In this document: positions 44,914-52,726 of the stretch, piece by piece
How the letters are laid out: each line of letters starts with the position of its first letter
Position numbering within the stretch: the first letter of the stretch is position 1
Origin: [Limnothrix rosea] IAM M-220
Lineage (GTDB): Bacteria > Cyanobacteriota > Cyanobacteriia > Cyanobacteriales > MRBY01
Direction of reading: 5' to 3'
Length of the DNA stretch: 55,125 nucleotides
Assembly (NCBI RefSeq): GCF_001904615.1
Contig: NZ_MRBY01000025.1
Span: 1 to 55,125, forward strand
Made by a program: the position numbers and the translations under genes
The notes under the pieces: generated by a model
Seen by the model: the letters and a program-made list of their open reading frames with translations, nothing else
Told to the model about the DNA's origin: nothing
Database searches by the model: none

Positions 44914-46578
44914 TTACTTTTCAATGAGCCACAACGGTAAACTTTGGCTGGGATTGACGGCGAGCCCTTGAATATCACTTTGGGCAAAAACATATTCTGT
45001 CCCCTGCCAAATGGGAATGTAGGGAACATCGGCCGCCATTAGATCCTGGATTTCCGCAAAGATGGCTAAACGTGCTGCGGGATCAGTTTCCGTGCGCTGG
45101 GCATCGATCAGCTCATTCATTTTTTCGCTCCAGTAAAAAGAGCCTTGGTTTTGGGCTCCGCCAGATTCACAGCCCGTCGCTTCGCTCCCTTCATCGCAAT
45201 CCAACATCGGATGAATATAGTTGTCCGCATCAAGGAAGTCGGGATACCAATTTCCAAGGGCAGCGGGATAAACGCCCTGGGCAATGTTTTTAAAGAAGTT
45301 TGCCCCTTCGACGCTACTGGGTTCAAAAACAAGCATGCCTTCAAGCTCTCGATCAGCAAATTCCTTGAGAGTTGTGGCGATAATGCCTCGTGTCGTTGAG
45401 CCAGACGGATACCAGAGGGGCACAACGGCCGGAGCTTCAGCGCTAAAGCCAGCCTCGGTGAGTAGCGTTTTGGCAGCTTCAATTTCAGCGTTGCCATAAA
45501 CCTCTTGGAATGTGGGTTCTGATGCAGGGAAAGATGTGGGAATCAAGCTATACAACGGATCTGCTTGTCCTTGTAATACTCGCTCATTAATTAAATCTCG
45601 ATCAATGAGATGGGCGATCGCCTGTCGGACTTCTAGCTGGTCAAGGGGGGCAAGATTACGATTGAGCACCATAAAATTCACCGCAGTGCCATCGGCTTTG
45701 AGGGCTTGAACCGTACCCTGTTCCGCATCGGCGAGGAGATTGGTAATTTGCTCAGGCTCAAGGGATTGGTAGGCAATATCAACCGCACCAGTCCGCAAAG
45801 AATTGAATAGGTTTGCCGCGTTACTACCGAAAATTTGTAAATCAACGCCTGCATTTCTCGGCGCATCCCCCCAGTAGTCACCATTGCGGTCGAGCTTAAT
45901 GGTGTCGCTATTAAACTCAGTCAAAACATAGGGGCCAGTGCCCACCAAGGTATTCGGCGCAAAATTTCCAGCACCAATTTCATAGGCAGCAGGAGAAACG
46001 GCACTAGCTCCAGCAAAAGCAAGTAACGCAGGAAAAGCGGCAAAGGGTCGTTGGAGCGTAATGGTTAATTCGTACTCACCTGTGGCTTCGACGCTTTCAA
46101 TAATGTCGCCGAGGAGAAAGGATGGTTTGCCTTGGTTTTGGATGAAACGATCAAGGGAAAATTTCATTGCCGCAGCGTTGAAGACTTCGCCGTCATGGAA
46201 GTTCACGCCTTCGCGTAGAGGAATGGTGTAGGTTAAACCATCTTCGCTAATGGTGGGCAGTTCTGTGGCAAGAAGAGGGACTATTTCGGTTGTGCCCACA
46301 TCATAGGTGTAGAGACTTTCGGTGACGTTATAGATAATGTTTAGTCCAGCGATTTCATAGCTATCGGCGGGGTCAATTGTCCGGGGTTGCGCTGTTGTGC
46401 CTACCAAAATCCGACTATCGGCACTCGTCGTTACTTCTTCTGTGCTCGTGCCTGTATTTGTATCGGTTTGGGGGGCGGGGTTACAACCGACCAAAGTCGC
46501 GCCAACAACTAGGGCGATCGCCGCCGAAGTGTAAACCGATTGGTGTAGCTGATGAAATTTTCTGGACAAACTGAACAT
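44914..46578 (-). CDS. ABC transporter peptide-binding lipoprotein (SBP family 5)
   Basis: A lipoprotein signal ends in the lipobox TLVGC, followed by a T/S-rich linker, so the protein is tethered in the periplasm. The body is a large family 5 binding protein: RTIDPADSYEIAGLNIIYNV, LREGVNFHDGEVFNAAAMKF, the signature LVGTGPYVLTEF, and late GNWYPDFLDADNYIHPM. It should deliver peptides or related solutes to a Dpp/Opp-type transporter. No permease is nearby; a fused two-domain ATPase of this class lies at 22.6-24.2 kb. ATG 46578 is preferred to the frame opening at 46596. Confidence 0.9.
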   Translation of the reverse strand: MFSLSRKFHQLHQSVYTSAAIALVVGATLVGCNPAPQTDTNTGTSTEEVTTSADSRILVGTTAQPRTIDPADSYEIAGLNIIYNVTESLYTYDVGTTEIVPLLATELPTISEDGLTYTIPLREGVNFHDGEVFNAAAMKFSLDRFIQNQGKPSFLLGDIIESVEATGEYELTITLQRPFAAFPALLAFAGASAVSPAAYEIGAGNFAPNTLVGTGPYVLTEFNSDTIKLDRNGDYWGDAPRNAGVDLQIFGSNAANLFNSLRTGAVDIAYQSLEPEQITNLLADAEQGTVQALKADGTAVNFMVLNRNLAPLDQLEVRQAIAHLIDRDLINERVLQGQADPLYSLIPTSFPASEPTFQEVYGNAEIEAAKTLLTEAGFSAEAPAVVPLWYPSGSTTRGIIATTLKEFADRELEGMLVFEPSSVEGANFFKNIAQGVYPAALGNWYPDFLDADNYIHPMLDCDEGSEATGCESGGAQNQGSFYWSEKMNELIDAQRTETDPAARLAIFAEIQDLMAADVPYIPIWQGTEYVFAQSDIQGLAVNPSQSLPLWLIEK

Positions 46579-46786
46579 GATTGATCGCAAACTCACACTA
46601 GGAAATTCGTCTGATCATATCGGTATTTGCTCCTTGTCGGTCATTTCTCCGGTGTCTAGGGCTAGGCCTCGATGTCTCAGTAATCCTACGGAGTCGCCTA
46701 AAAATCTTCATCACAACTTTAAACACTAAGAAAAGAAATATGTCATATTAATTTTTGATGATTATTAAAAATATCGGGGTTTGGGT

Positions 46787-47275
46787 ATGACTTTCATGAA
46801 TAAAGTTTGGTTGTCTATTGCTACACTAACATTGGCGATCGCCCCAGAAATTGTTCAGGCACAAAGCTTTGATTTAAATCAACTACCCACAAAAAATTAT
46901 CAGTCTTACCCTAGAGAAATCCCTGAGAAAAAATGGACTTCTTTATTCTTCCAAGCATCGCGCTTGTATGAGCGGTCACAGGCCTTAAATTGGGAAGAAC
47001 AGTATTTTAGTGAAGCCATTACGTTAAATAATGAAGGTTCGGTTTTAGGCTGGTATAGAAAAGATGGTGATGATGAAAATCAACATTTTTTAGTGAGAAC
47101 AAATATTCAAAACTGCCTTAATAATCGCACTTCCCATTCTGTTTTATTTGTTGAAAGATGGGATGGTCGTAATCTAAATTATCGCCGCAATTCCTATAGT
47201 TATGAAAGGGTGGATTCTCTTGCGGTTAAAGAAATCTGTGACTCGGCGATCGCTGAACATAAAAAACGCATTTAA
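46787..47275 (+). CDS. Secreted protein of unknown function
   Basis: The product begins with a signal peptide (MNKVWLSIATLTLAIAPEIVQA, cleavage before QSFDLNQ) and so is exported. The mature part of ~135 residues is rich in aromatic and charged residues (LGWYRKDGDDENQHF, RWDGRNLNYRRNSYSYE) and has two cysteines (QNCLNN, EICDS) that could pair. I do not recognise it. ATG 46787 and ATG 46796 are both plausible starts; TTG 46781 is less so. About 240 bp without recognisable features follow before malQ. Confidence 0.6.
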   Translation: MTFMNKVWLSIATLTLAIAPEIVQAQSFDLNQLPTKNYQSYPREIPEKKWTSLFFQASRLYERSQALNWEEQYFSEAITLNNEGSVLGWYRKDGDDENQHFLVRTNIQNCLNNRTSHSVLFVERWDGRNLNYRRNSYSYERVDSLAVKEICDSAIAEHKKRI

Positions 47276-47513
47276 AGATTTTTTTCTAGTTTTTAGTGAT
47301 CAAAAAAATACTTTTCTGGATTTTAGGCATGAAAAAACAAGTCAAGTATCCCAAGGCTGTATTTTTGGTGAAGGTTATCAAAAATTAGGACAATAAATCC
47401 GATATCCGCGAATCATAACGAAAACCCGTAAGGAATCGTTAGACAGAGGGTCGCCACCGAAAAGCACTGTTACCATTGCGAGTATAGAAAATTTCAACTC
47501 GTTGCTTGACTAT

Positions 47514-49052
47514 ATGTTTGATCGTCGCGCCAGTGGTGTTTTACTGCATCCAACTTCTCTGCCCGGACGTTTTGGTATTGGAGATTTAGGATCGCAAGCC
47601 TATCGTTTCATTGATTTTCTCGCCAAGAGTGGTCAACAGGTTTGGCAGGTATTGCCGTTGGGGCCGACGGGGTTTGGAAATTCTCCCTATCTTTGCTATT
47701 CAGCCTTTGCGGGCAATCCGATGCTTATTAATCTTGAGTGGTTAGCATCAGAAGGTTTGCTGGATCAAAGTGATCTTGATAGTGCGCCAGAATTTTCTAA
47801 CGAGGCAGTGGACTACGACAAGGCGATCGCCTTTAAAATGCCCTTGCTCAAAAAAGCCAGTGAACGGTTTCGCACTTCCGCAACGGCAGAGCGTAAAGAG
47901 CAATTTATCGAGTTCTGCGAAGACCAAACCTACTGGCTAGAAGACTATGCGCTGTTTATGGCAATCAAGGCAGAAAATGACGGAAAATCATGGTTTCAGT
48001 GGGAGCCAAATTTAGCGTGGCGCGAAACGGAGGCGATCGCCCTCAAGCGCGAAGAACTCAAAGAAGCCGTCTTTTTCCATAAATATATCCAGTCAGAATT
48101 TTTCCGCCAGTGGTCAAGTCTTAAGGGATATGCCAACGACAAGGGCATTCGTATCTTTGGGGATTTGCCGATCTACGTTGCCCACGACAGTGCCGATGTT
48201 TGGGGACACCCGAAGATTTTCCGCCTCGATTACAAAACAGGAGCAGCGAAATGGATGGCAGGTGTACCACCCGACTACTTCAGCGAAACCGGACAGCTCT
48301 GGGGTAATCCCGTCTACAACTGGCGTAACCTCTCCCGCACTAATTACGCTTGGTGGATTGAGCGGGTTAAAACAATGTTGACCTTTGTCGATATTGTGCG
48401 TATTGATCACTTCCGGGGTTTTGAAGGATTTTGGGCGGTTCAACAGGGCGAAACAACGGCGATGAATGGTCGCTGGGTGAAAGCAAAGGGTGATGAATTT
48501 TTCCAAATTTTGAAAGATACCCTTGGTGATTTGCCGATTGTGGCAGAGGACTTGGGAGTCATTACGCCTGAGGTGGAAGCGCTGCGCGATAAATATAATT
48601 TGCCGGGCATGAAAATTCTTCATTTTGCCTTTGACAGCGATCGCGCCAATCCTTTTTTACCGTTTAATTACGTCAATCGAAATTGCATTGTTTACACCGG
48701 CACCCATGATAACGACACCACAGTCGGCTGGTTTGATAAGCGGGACGATGACGCAAAATCCCGCGTGACGGAATATCTCGGTTGCGTTGGCGAAGAAGGG
48801 ATTCACTGGGCGTTAATTCGGTTGGCGATGGGTTCGGTTGCGAATCTGGCGGTATTCCCCCTACAGGATTTGTTAGGTCTTGGATCAGAAGCAAAAATGA
48901 ATACTCCCGGCATTGCCGCAGGCAACTGGGAATGGCGTTATTCTGCTGAAATCTTGTCCGACGCACTAATTTGGAAATTCCGCTCGGTGACTTACATGTA
49001 TGGGCGTGATTCTGGTTATGAAGAACCAAAAGAGGAATGGAGCGAATCTTAA
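47514..49052 (+). CDS. malQ: 4-alpha-glucanotransferase (amylomaltase)
   Basis: The ~512-residue GH77 enzyme has all catalytic groups: nucleophile Asp in VRIDHFRGFEGFW, acid/base Glu in PIVAEDLGVITPEV and the transition-state Asp in THDNDTTVGW. It also has the family start ASGVLLHPTSLPGRFGIGD. It transfers maltodextrin segments and releases glucose in glycogen turnover. ATG 47514 is preferred to TTG 47502. The DUF1818 gene overlaps its 3' end by 16 bp, a likely two-gene operon. Confidence 0.94.
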   Translation: MFDRRASGVLLHPTSLPGRFGIGDLGSQAYRFIDFLAKSGQQVWQVLPLGPTGFGNSPYLCYSAFAGNPMLINLEWLASEGLLDQSDLDSAPEFSNEAVDYDKAIAFKMPLLKKASERFRTSATAERKEQFIEFCEDQTYWLEDYALFMAIKAENDGKSWFQWEPNLAWRETEAIALKREELKEAVFFHKYIQSEFFRQWSSLKGYANDKGIRIFGDLPIYVAHDSADVWGHPKIFRLDYKTGAAKWMAGVPPDYFSETGQLWGNPVYNWRNLSRTNYAWWIERVKTMLTFVDIVRIDHFRGFEGFWAVQQGETTAMNGRWVKAKGDEFFQILKDTLGDLPIVAEDLGVITPEVEALRDKYNLPGMKILHFAFDSDRANPFLPFNYVNRNCIVYTGTHDNDTTVGWFDKRDDDAKSRVTEYLGCVGEEGIHWALIRLAMGSVANLAVFPLQDLLGLGSEAKMNTPGIAAGNWEWRYSAEILSDALIWKFRSVTYMYGRDSGYEEPKEEWSES

Positions 49053-49420
49053 AAAAAGGGACAGGTTGGCGGCTGGGCTGGAATCCGGACTCAATCTGTC
49101 CTTTTCAAGGCTTGGTCGGGGCGGATGATTGGGCTGTAGAGCTGACGGCAGCAGAGTTTTCTGATTTTTGTCGCCTCCTCACCCAACTTGCGGATACTGT
49201 CGCGGCGATCGCCCCTGAACTCATGGCAGAGGAAAAGATTTCTATCGAAGCAGAAAGTGATTTAATTTGGCTCGAAATCGAAGGTTATGCCCACAGCTAC
49301 AGTCTGCGAATGCTTGTGCTGCAAAATCGTAATACAGAGGGAAACTGGTCGGCGATCGCCGTTCCTGAGCTGGTTAAACTTGCTCGTATTTTTAACGAAA
49401 CGCAAGAGCTACCTATGTGA
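49037..49420 (+). CDS. DUF1818 family protein
   Basis: The 127-residue cyanobacterial protein carries the DUF1818 pattern: RILKKGTGWRLGWNPD, FQGLVGADDWAVELTAAEF, FCRLLTQLADTV and WLEIEGYAHSYSLR. The fold is probably a small beta-sandwich; the function is unknown. It overlaps the malQ end by 16 bp. Beyond its TGA the same frame continues open for 49 more codons (see the remnant). Confidence 0.87.
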   Translation: MERILKKGTGWRLGWNPDSICPFQGLVGADDWAVELTAAEFSDFCRLLTQLADTVAAIAPELMAEEKISIEAESDLIWLEIEGYAHSYSLRMLVLQNRNTEGNWSAIAVPELVKLARIFNETQELPM

Positions 49421-49570
49421 CGATATGATGGCCGGGAAATTCCGTGGGGTGAGGTGGCAGAAAATAGGATTGGGGCGATCGCCGCGACGAATGATTTAAT
49501 CGATGCTAATCGCGATTGGGATTATTTAGCTAAGGTTTTGCAAGATATTCTGGTCGGTGTGAAACGCTAA
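49421..49570 (+). pseudogene. Orphan C-terminal coding remnant after DUF1818
   Basis: Directly after the DUF1818 TGA and in the same frame, 49 codons run to TAA with protein-like sequence: RYDGREIPWGEVAENR, then GAIAATNDLIDANRDW and DYLAKVLQDILVGVKR. The wording and amphipathic helix look like the 3' end of a real gene, but no 5' part is seen in any frame. GTG 49454 could start a 39-residue peptide. I do not recognise the family. Options are a gene remnant, a small gene with a rare start, or stop-codon read-through. Confidence 0.4.
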
Positions 49571-49609
49571 AAAAAAGCAGAAGCATGGGATTAACGAGCA
49601 ACGCACATT

Positions 49610-50092
49610 ATGAGTTTTACCAATCCTCCCGCAGAAATTCGACAACTTGTCACCACTGATCTTCATTTAATGCGTCAGTTACTTGATGTCTTCGGTGATG
49701 CCTTTCAGGACAAAAAATCCTACTGCAACCATCAACCGACGGATGAGTATCTACAAAATCTATTAAATTGTGATTACTTTATTACCCTTGTTGCATTGAA
49801 ATCAGAACAAGTGGTGGGAGGATTAGTCGCCTATGAATTTCAGAAATTCGAGCAAGCCCGCAGCGAAGTTTATATTTATGACCTTGCCGTTTTAGAAGAA
49901 TACCAAAGACAGGGGATTGCCACCGCTTGCATTGAGAAAGTTCGGGAGATTGCCGCAGTGCGAGGCGCTTATGTCGTTATCATTCATGCTGAGAAAGACA
50001 ATGATCCAGCCATAAATCTCTATAGCAAACTCGGCATCCGGGAAGATGTTTTGCATTTTGATATCCCTATCCCAAAGCAAAGCCCAGACTGA
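49610..50092 (+). CDS. GNAT acetyltransferase similar to aminoglycoside 3-N-acetyltransferase AAC(3)-I
   Basis: The 160-residue protein follows AAC(3)-I closely along its length: LMRQLLDVFGDAF, YCNHQPTDEYLQNLL, VGGLVAYEFQKFEQARSEV, YIYDLAVLEEYQRQGIATA (acetyl-CoA loop QRQGIA), DNDPAINLYSKLGIRE and VLHFDI. AAC(3)-I enzymes acetylate gentamicin-type aminoglycosides. The sequence is intact. It may be a chromosomal relative acting on another amine. There are no integron or transposon genes beside it; a palindromic repeat cluster follows directly. Confidence 0.8.
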   Translation: MSFTNPPAEIRQLVTTDLHLMRQLLDVFGDAFQDKKSYCNHQPTDEYLQNLLNCDYFITLVALKSEQVVGGLVAYEFQKFEQARSEVYIYDLAVLEEYQRQGIATACIEKVREIAAVRGAYVVIIHAEKDNDPAINLYSKLGIREDVLHFDIPIPKQSPD

Positions 50093-50097
50093 TCGAG

Positions 50098-50247
50098 GAT
50101 CCCTCTGCCTCCGGCATCTCCCTTTGAAAGGGGAGACAAATTTCAGCAGAATCGAGACAAAAAGGAATAAGGCAAAATCTGTGACACTCATTATCTGTGA
50201 CACTCATTGCCTCCCTTACGAAGGGAAGTGGCGAAGCCGGAGGGATC
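50098..50247. repeat. Palindromic repeat cluster (REP-like)
   Basis: Outer inverted repeats GATCCCTC…CTCCGGC and GCCGGAGGGATC enclose two smaller hairpins (TCTCCCTTT/AAGGGGAGA and CCTT/AAGG). A 16-bp direct repeat ATCTGTGACACTCATT occurs twice (50177-50192, 50193-50208). No coding potential. It lies between the acetyltransferase and the convergent aldo/keto reductase. Confidence 0.65.
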
Positions 50248-50273
50248 TTTCTTGAATTATCGTTACCTTTTCC

Positions 50274-51239
50274 CTAAGACCAATCCCACAACATCGGATT
50301 ATCATCGAGCGGCTCGGTGACCGTACGACCAATCTTATTAATCTTTTCCAAATCACCCTCACTAAGCTCTACTTGTAAAGTGCCCGCATTGGCGATCGCC
50401 TGTTCAGCATTTCTAGCACCGACAATGGCCGAAGTTTGGGGTTGTTGGATGAGCCACGCGAGGGCGAGCTGTGCCAAAGTGCAAGGATTTGTAGCGGCGA
50501 TGGGACGGAGATGATCTAGCGCCGTTTGTACCCGCTGATAATTGTCCTTATCTGCGTAGAGACGATTCCGAAAACGATGGTCTCCCTCCGCAAATTTATG
50601 ATTGAGATCAAACTTGCCCGTTAGGAAACCCTGAGCTAGAGACGAATAGGAAATGATCGAAATATTATGTTCAACGCAGTAGGGTTGTAGTTCTTTTTCG
50701 ATTGCCCGCCAAAACAACGAGTAGGGCGGCTGAACGCTATCGATTTTGCCGTACTCTGAGGCCTCCGCAATTTGTGCCGCAGAAAAATTGGACACTCCGA
50801 TCGCCCGGATTTTACCATCGGCTTTTAGCTTAGTCAGGGCTGTCATCGTCTCTGCCATGGGCACTTCATCATACCCCCATGACCCCGACGGCCAGTGGAT
50901 TTGGTAAAGATCGAGGTAATCGGTCTGGAGATTTTTGAGGGAGCGATCGCAGGCCTCAAGGACATCATCATATTTAAGATGATTTGCAAAAACTTTCGTG
51001 AGTAATTCCACCTGATCACGACGGTCGGCGATCGCCTCAGCCACCCGTTGCTCAGCATAGCCGTCACCATAAATCTCTGCCGTATCGATGGTCGAAATGC
51101 CATTATCAACTGCTGCTCGAATTGCTGCGACAATATCAGAATCTTTTATGTCCGCCCAATTTCTCTTTCCCGCTTGCCATGTGCCCATAATAATAGGGCT
51201 AATAAAAACATCGCTACTGCCTAGTTGTCGCTTTTCCAT
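50274..51239 (-). CDS. Aldo/keto reductase
   Basis: The 321-residue TIM-barrel protein has the catalytic tetrad: Asp and Tyr in IDTAEIYGDG, Lys in LLTKVF and His in YQIHWP. The NADPH-binding part is IGVSNFSAAQI … IVGARNAEQAIANAG. It reduces aldehydes or ketones; the substrate is unknown and the family often detoxifies reactive carbonyls. The gene is monocistronic, divergent from the NrtA-like gene by 152 bp. Confidence 0.9.
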   Translation of the reverse strand: MEKRQLGSSDVFISPIIMGTWQAGKRNWADIKDSDIVAAIRAAVDNGISTIDTAEIYGDGYAEQRVAEAIADRRDQVELLTKVFANHLKYDDVLEACDRSLKNLQTDYLDLYQIHWPSGSWGYDEVPMAETMTALTKLKADGKIRAIGVSNFSAAQIAEASEYGKIDSVQPPYSLFWRAIEKELQPYCVEHNISIISYSSLAQGFLTGKFDLNHKFAEGDHRFRNRLYADKDNYQRVQTALDHLRPIAATNPCTLAQLALAWLIQQPQTSAIVGARNAEQAIANAGTLQVELSEGDLEKINKIGRTVTEPLDDNPMLWDWS

Positions 51240-51391
51240 TACAGTTGAACCTTATTGCTTTTCCCAATCTTAGACAAAATCCCAGAATTCCCTAGTCACC
51301 ATGGGTATTCTGTATCTATGCAATGACCATGGAATTGCGATCGCCCACCCTAACCCGTAGAATCTAAAAAATTTAGACTAGTAACCTTTCC

Positions 51392-52726
51392 ATGAAACGA
51401 CGCCACTTGCTTAAATACGGAACTTTTGCCGCCTGTGGTTATGGACTAGCTGCTTGTCAAAATCTCCCCGCCTTCAAAAATTCTGTCACCACCGAGCCGC
51501 CCCAGCCGCAACCGCTCATGACCGTGGCTAACCCGGCAAGATTGGGGAGACCCGAAAAAACAAAACTTGCCCTCGGCTACGCCCCAACGATATCTGTATT
51601 GCCTTGGCTGGTGGCTATTGAAGCAGGCTTTTTTGAGCAATTTGGCCTAGAGGTTTCCCTTTATAAACAGCCCAATATGGCCGAGGTAGAGCGGGGTTTA
51701 CTAGAGAGTCGCTTTGATGCTGCCATTACGCCTTTTTCATTGCCCCTCATGAATCAGCTCAAAAATCCGCGCATTGATTTTGTGGCGTTAATGCAGTTGC
51801 ACCGCCATGGTGGTGTGTTTACCCTGTCCCAAGATAGCTGGAACAACAAAGTACGCTCTAGTATCGACTACACAAATTTTGAAGAATTTAAGCGTGACTA
51901 CCGCGACTATGTGAGGGCATTGCCCAACCGTTCGTTTGGTGTAGATAGTCTCTACAGTACGTCTGCCTATCTTTATCGCTATTGGTGGGCGGCCATGGGC
52001 TTCCACCCGGAACTAGATATAGAGTTAGAAGAGTTTGCGCCGTCAGAGCTTCCTCATAAACTACAGGCGAAGGCTGTGCATGGCTATTGCAGTCTGGAGC
52101 CTTGGGCACAGGAGGCTGTGAAGAAACGTCAGGGTTATATTGGTTATTTGTCTAGTGAGGTCTGGCGCGGTCATCCCGGCTCTGTGGTTACCACCGATGC
52201 TGGTTGGGTTAAGGAAAATCCGAATACTGCTAAGTTGCTTATTGCGGCGAGTTTGATGGGTTGTCAGTATTGCCAAGATTCAGCTAATGCTGAGGCGATC
52301 GCCGCCCTTGCTAGTGAACCCCTCGATACCCACCGCTCCAATATTCAAACTGTTTTAGATGGTCGCTATTTCTATGGTGGTGATGGCGATCGCCCCATTT
52401 CCCGTAAAGATAGCCCTATTTGGTTTGACCTAGGTAAGCGACTTAAAGCACCGGATCATGCTAACTATTGTTGGCATTCCCACGGCATTTGGCTGTTGAC
52501 ACAAATGGCTCGCTGGCAGCATTTTGGGTTAACGTCCTATCCCGATAATGCGGATACCTTGGTTGCTGCGGCCTACCCGAATGATCCCTATAAAGAGGTT
52601 GCCGAAGCCTTTGAGATCAAATTACCGCCGGATCCCCTGCAGCCGGAGCCACCCTTTGTTGATCAGCGTCGCTTTATGCCGGATCAGCCTGTGCGCTACC
52701 TCAACCAATTTAAGATTCGCACCTAA
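51392..52726 (+). CDS. NrtA/CmpA-like ABC transporter substrate-binding lipoprotein
   Basis: The N-terminus MKRRHLLKYGTFAACGYGLAAC has a twin-arginine-like RR followed by a lipobox (LAAC), so export by Tat and lipidation are likely. The mature part is a periplasmic binding protein of the nitrate/bicarbonate type: KLALGYAPTISVLPWLVAIE, EAGFFEQFGLEVSLYK, FDAAITPFSLPLM and CSLEPWAQEAV, WVKENPNTAKLL. Known members bind nitrate, nitrite or bicarbonate. No permease or ATPase lies beside it. Its stop overlaps the stop of the convergent gene by 4 bp. Confidence 0.85.
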   Translation: MKRRHLLKYGTFAACGYGLAACQNLPAFKNSVTTEPPQPQPLMTVANPARLGRPEKTKLALGYAPTISVLPWLVAIEAGFFEQFGLEVSLYKQPNMAEVERGLLESRFDAAITPFSLPLMNQLKNPRIDFVALMQLHRHGGVFTLSQDSWNNKVRSSIDYTNFEEFKRDYRDYVRALPNRSFGVDSLYSTSAYLYRYWWAAMGFHPELDIELEEFAPSELPHKLQAKAVHGYCSLEPWAQEAVKKRQGYIGYLSSEVWRGHPGSVVTTDAGWVKENPNTAKLLIAASLMGCQYCQDSANAEAIAALASEPLDTHRSNIQTVLDGRYFYGGDGDRPISRKDSPIWFDLGKRLKAPDHANYCWHSHGIWLLTQMARWQHFGLTSYPDNADTLVAAAYPNDPYKEVAEAFEIKLPPDPLQPEPPFVDQRRFMPDQPVRYLNQFKIRT

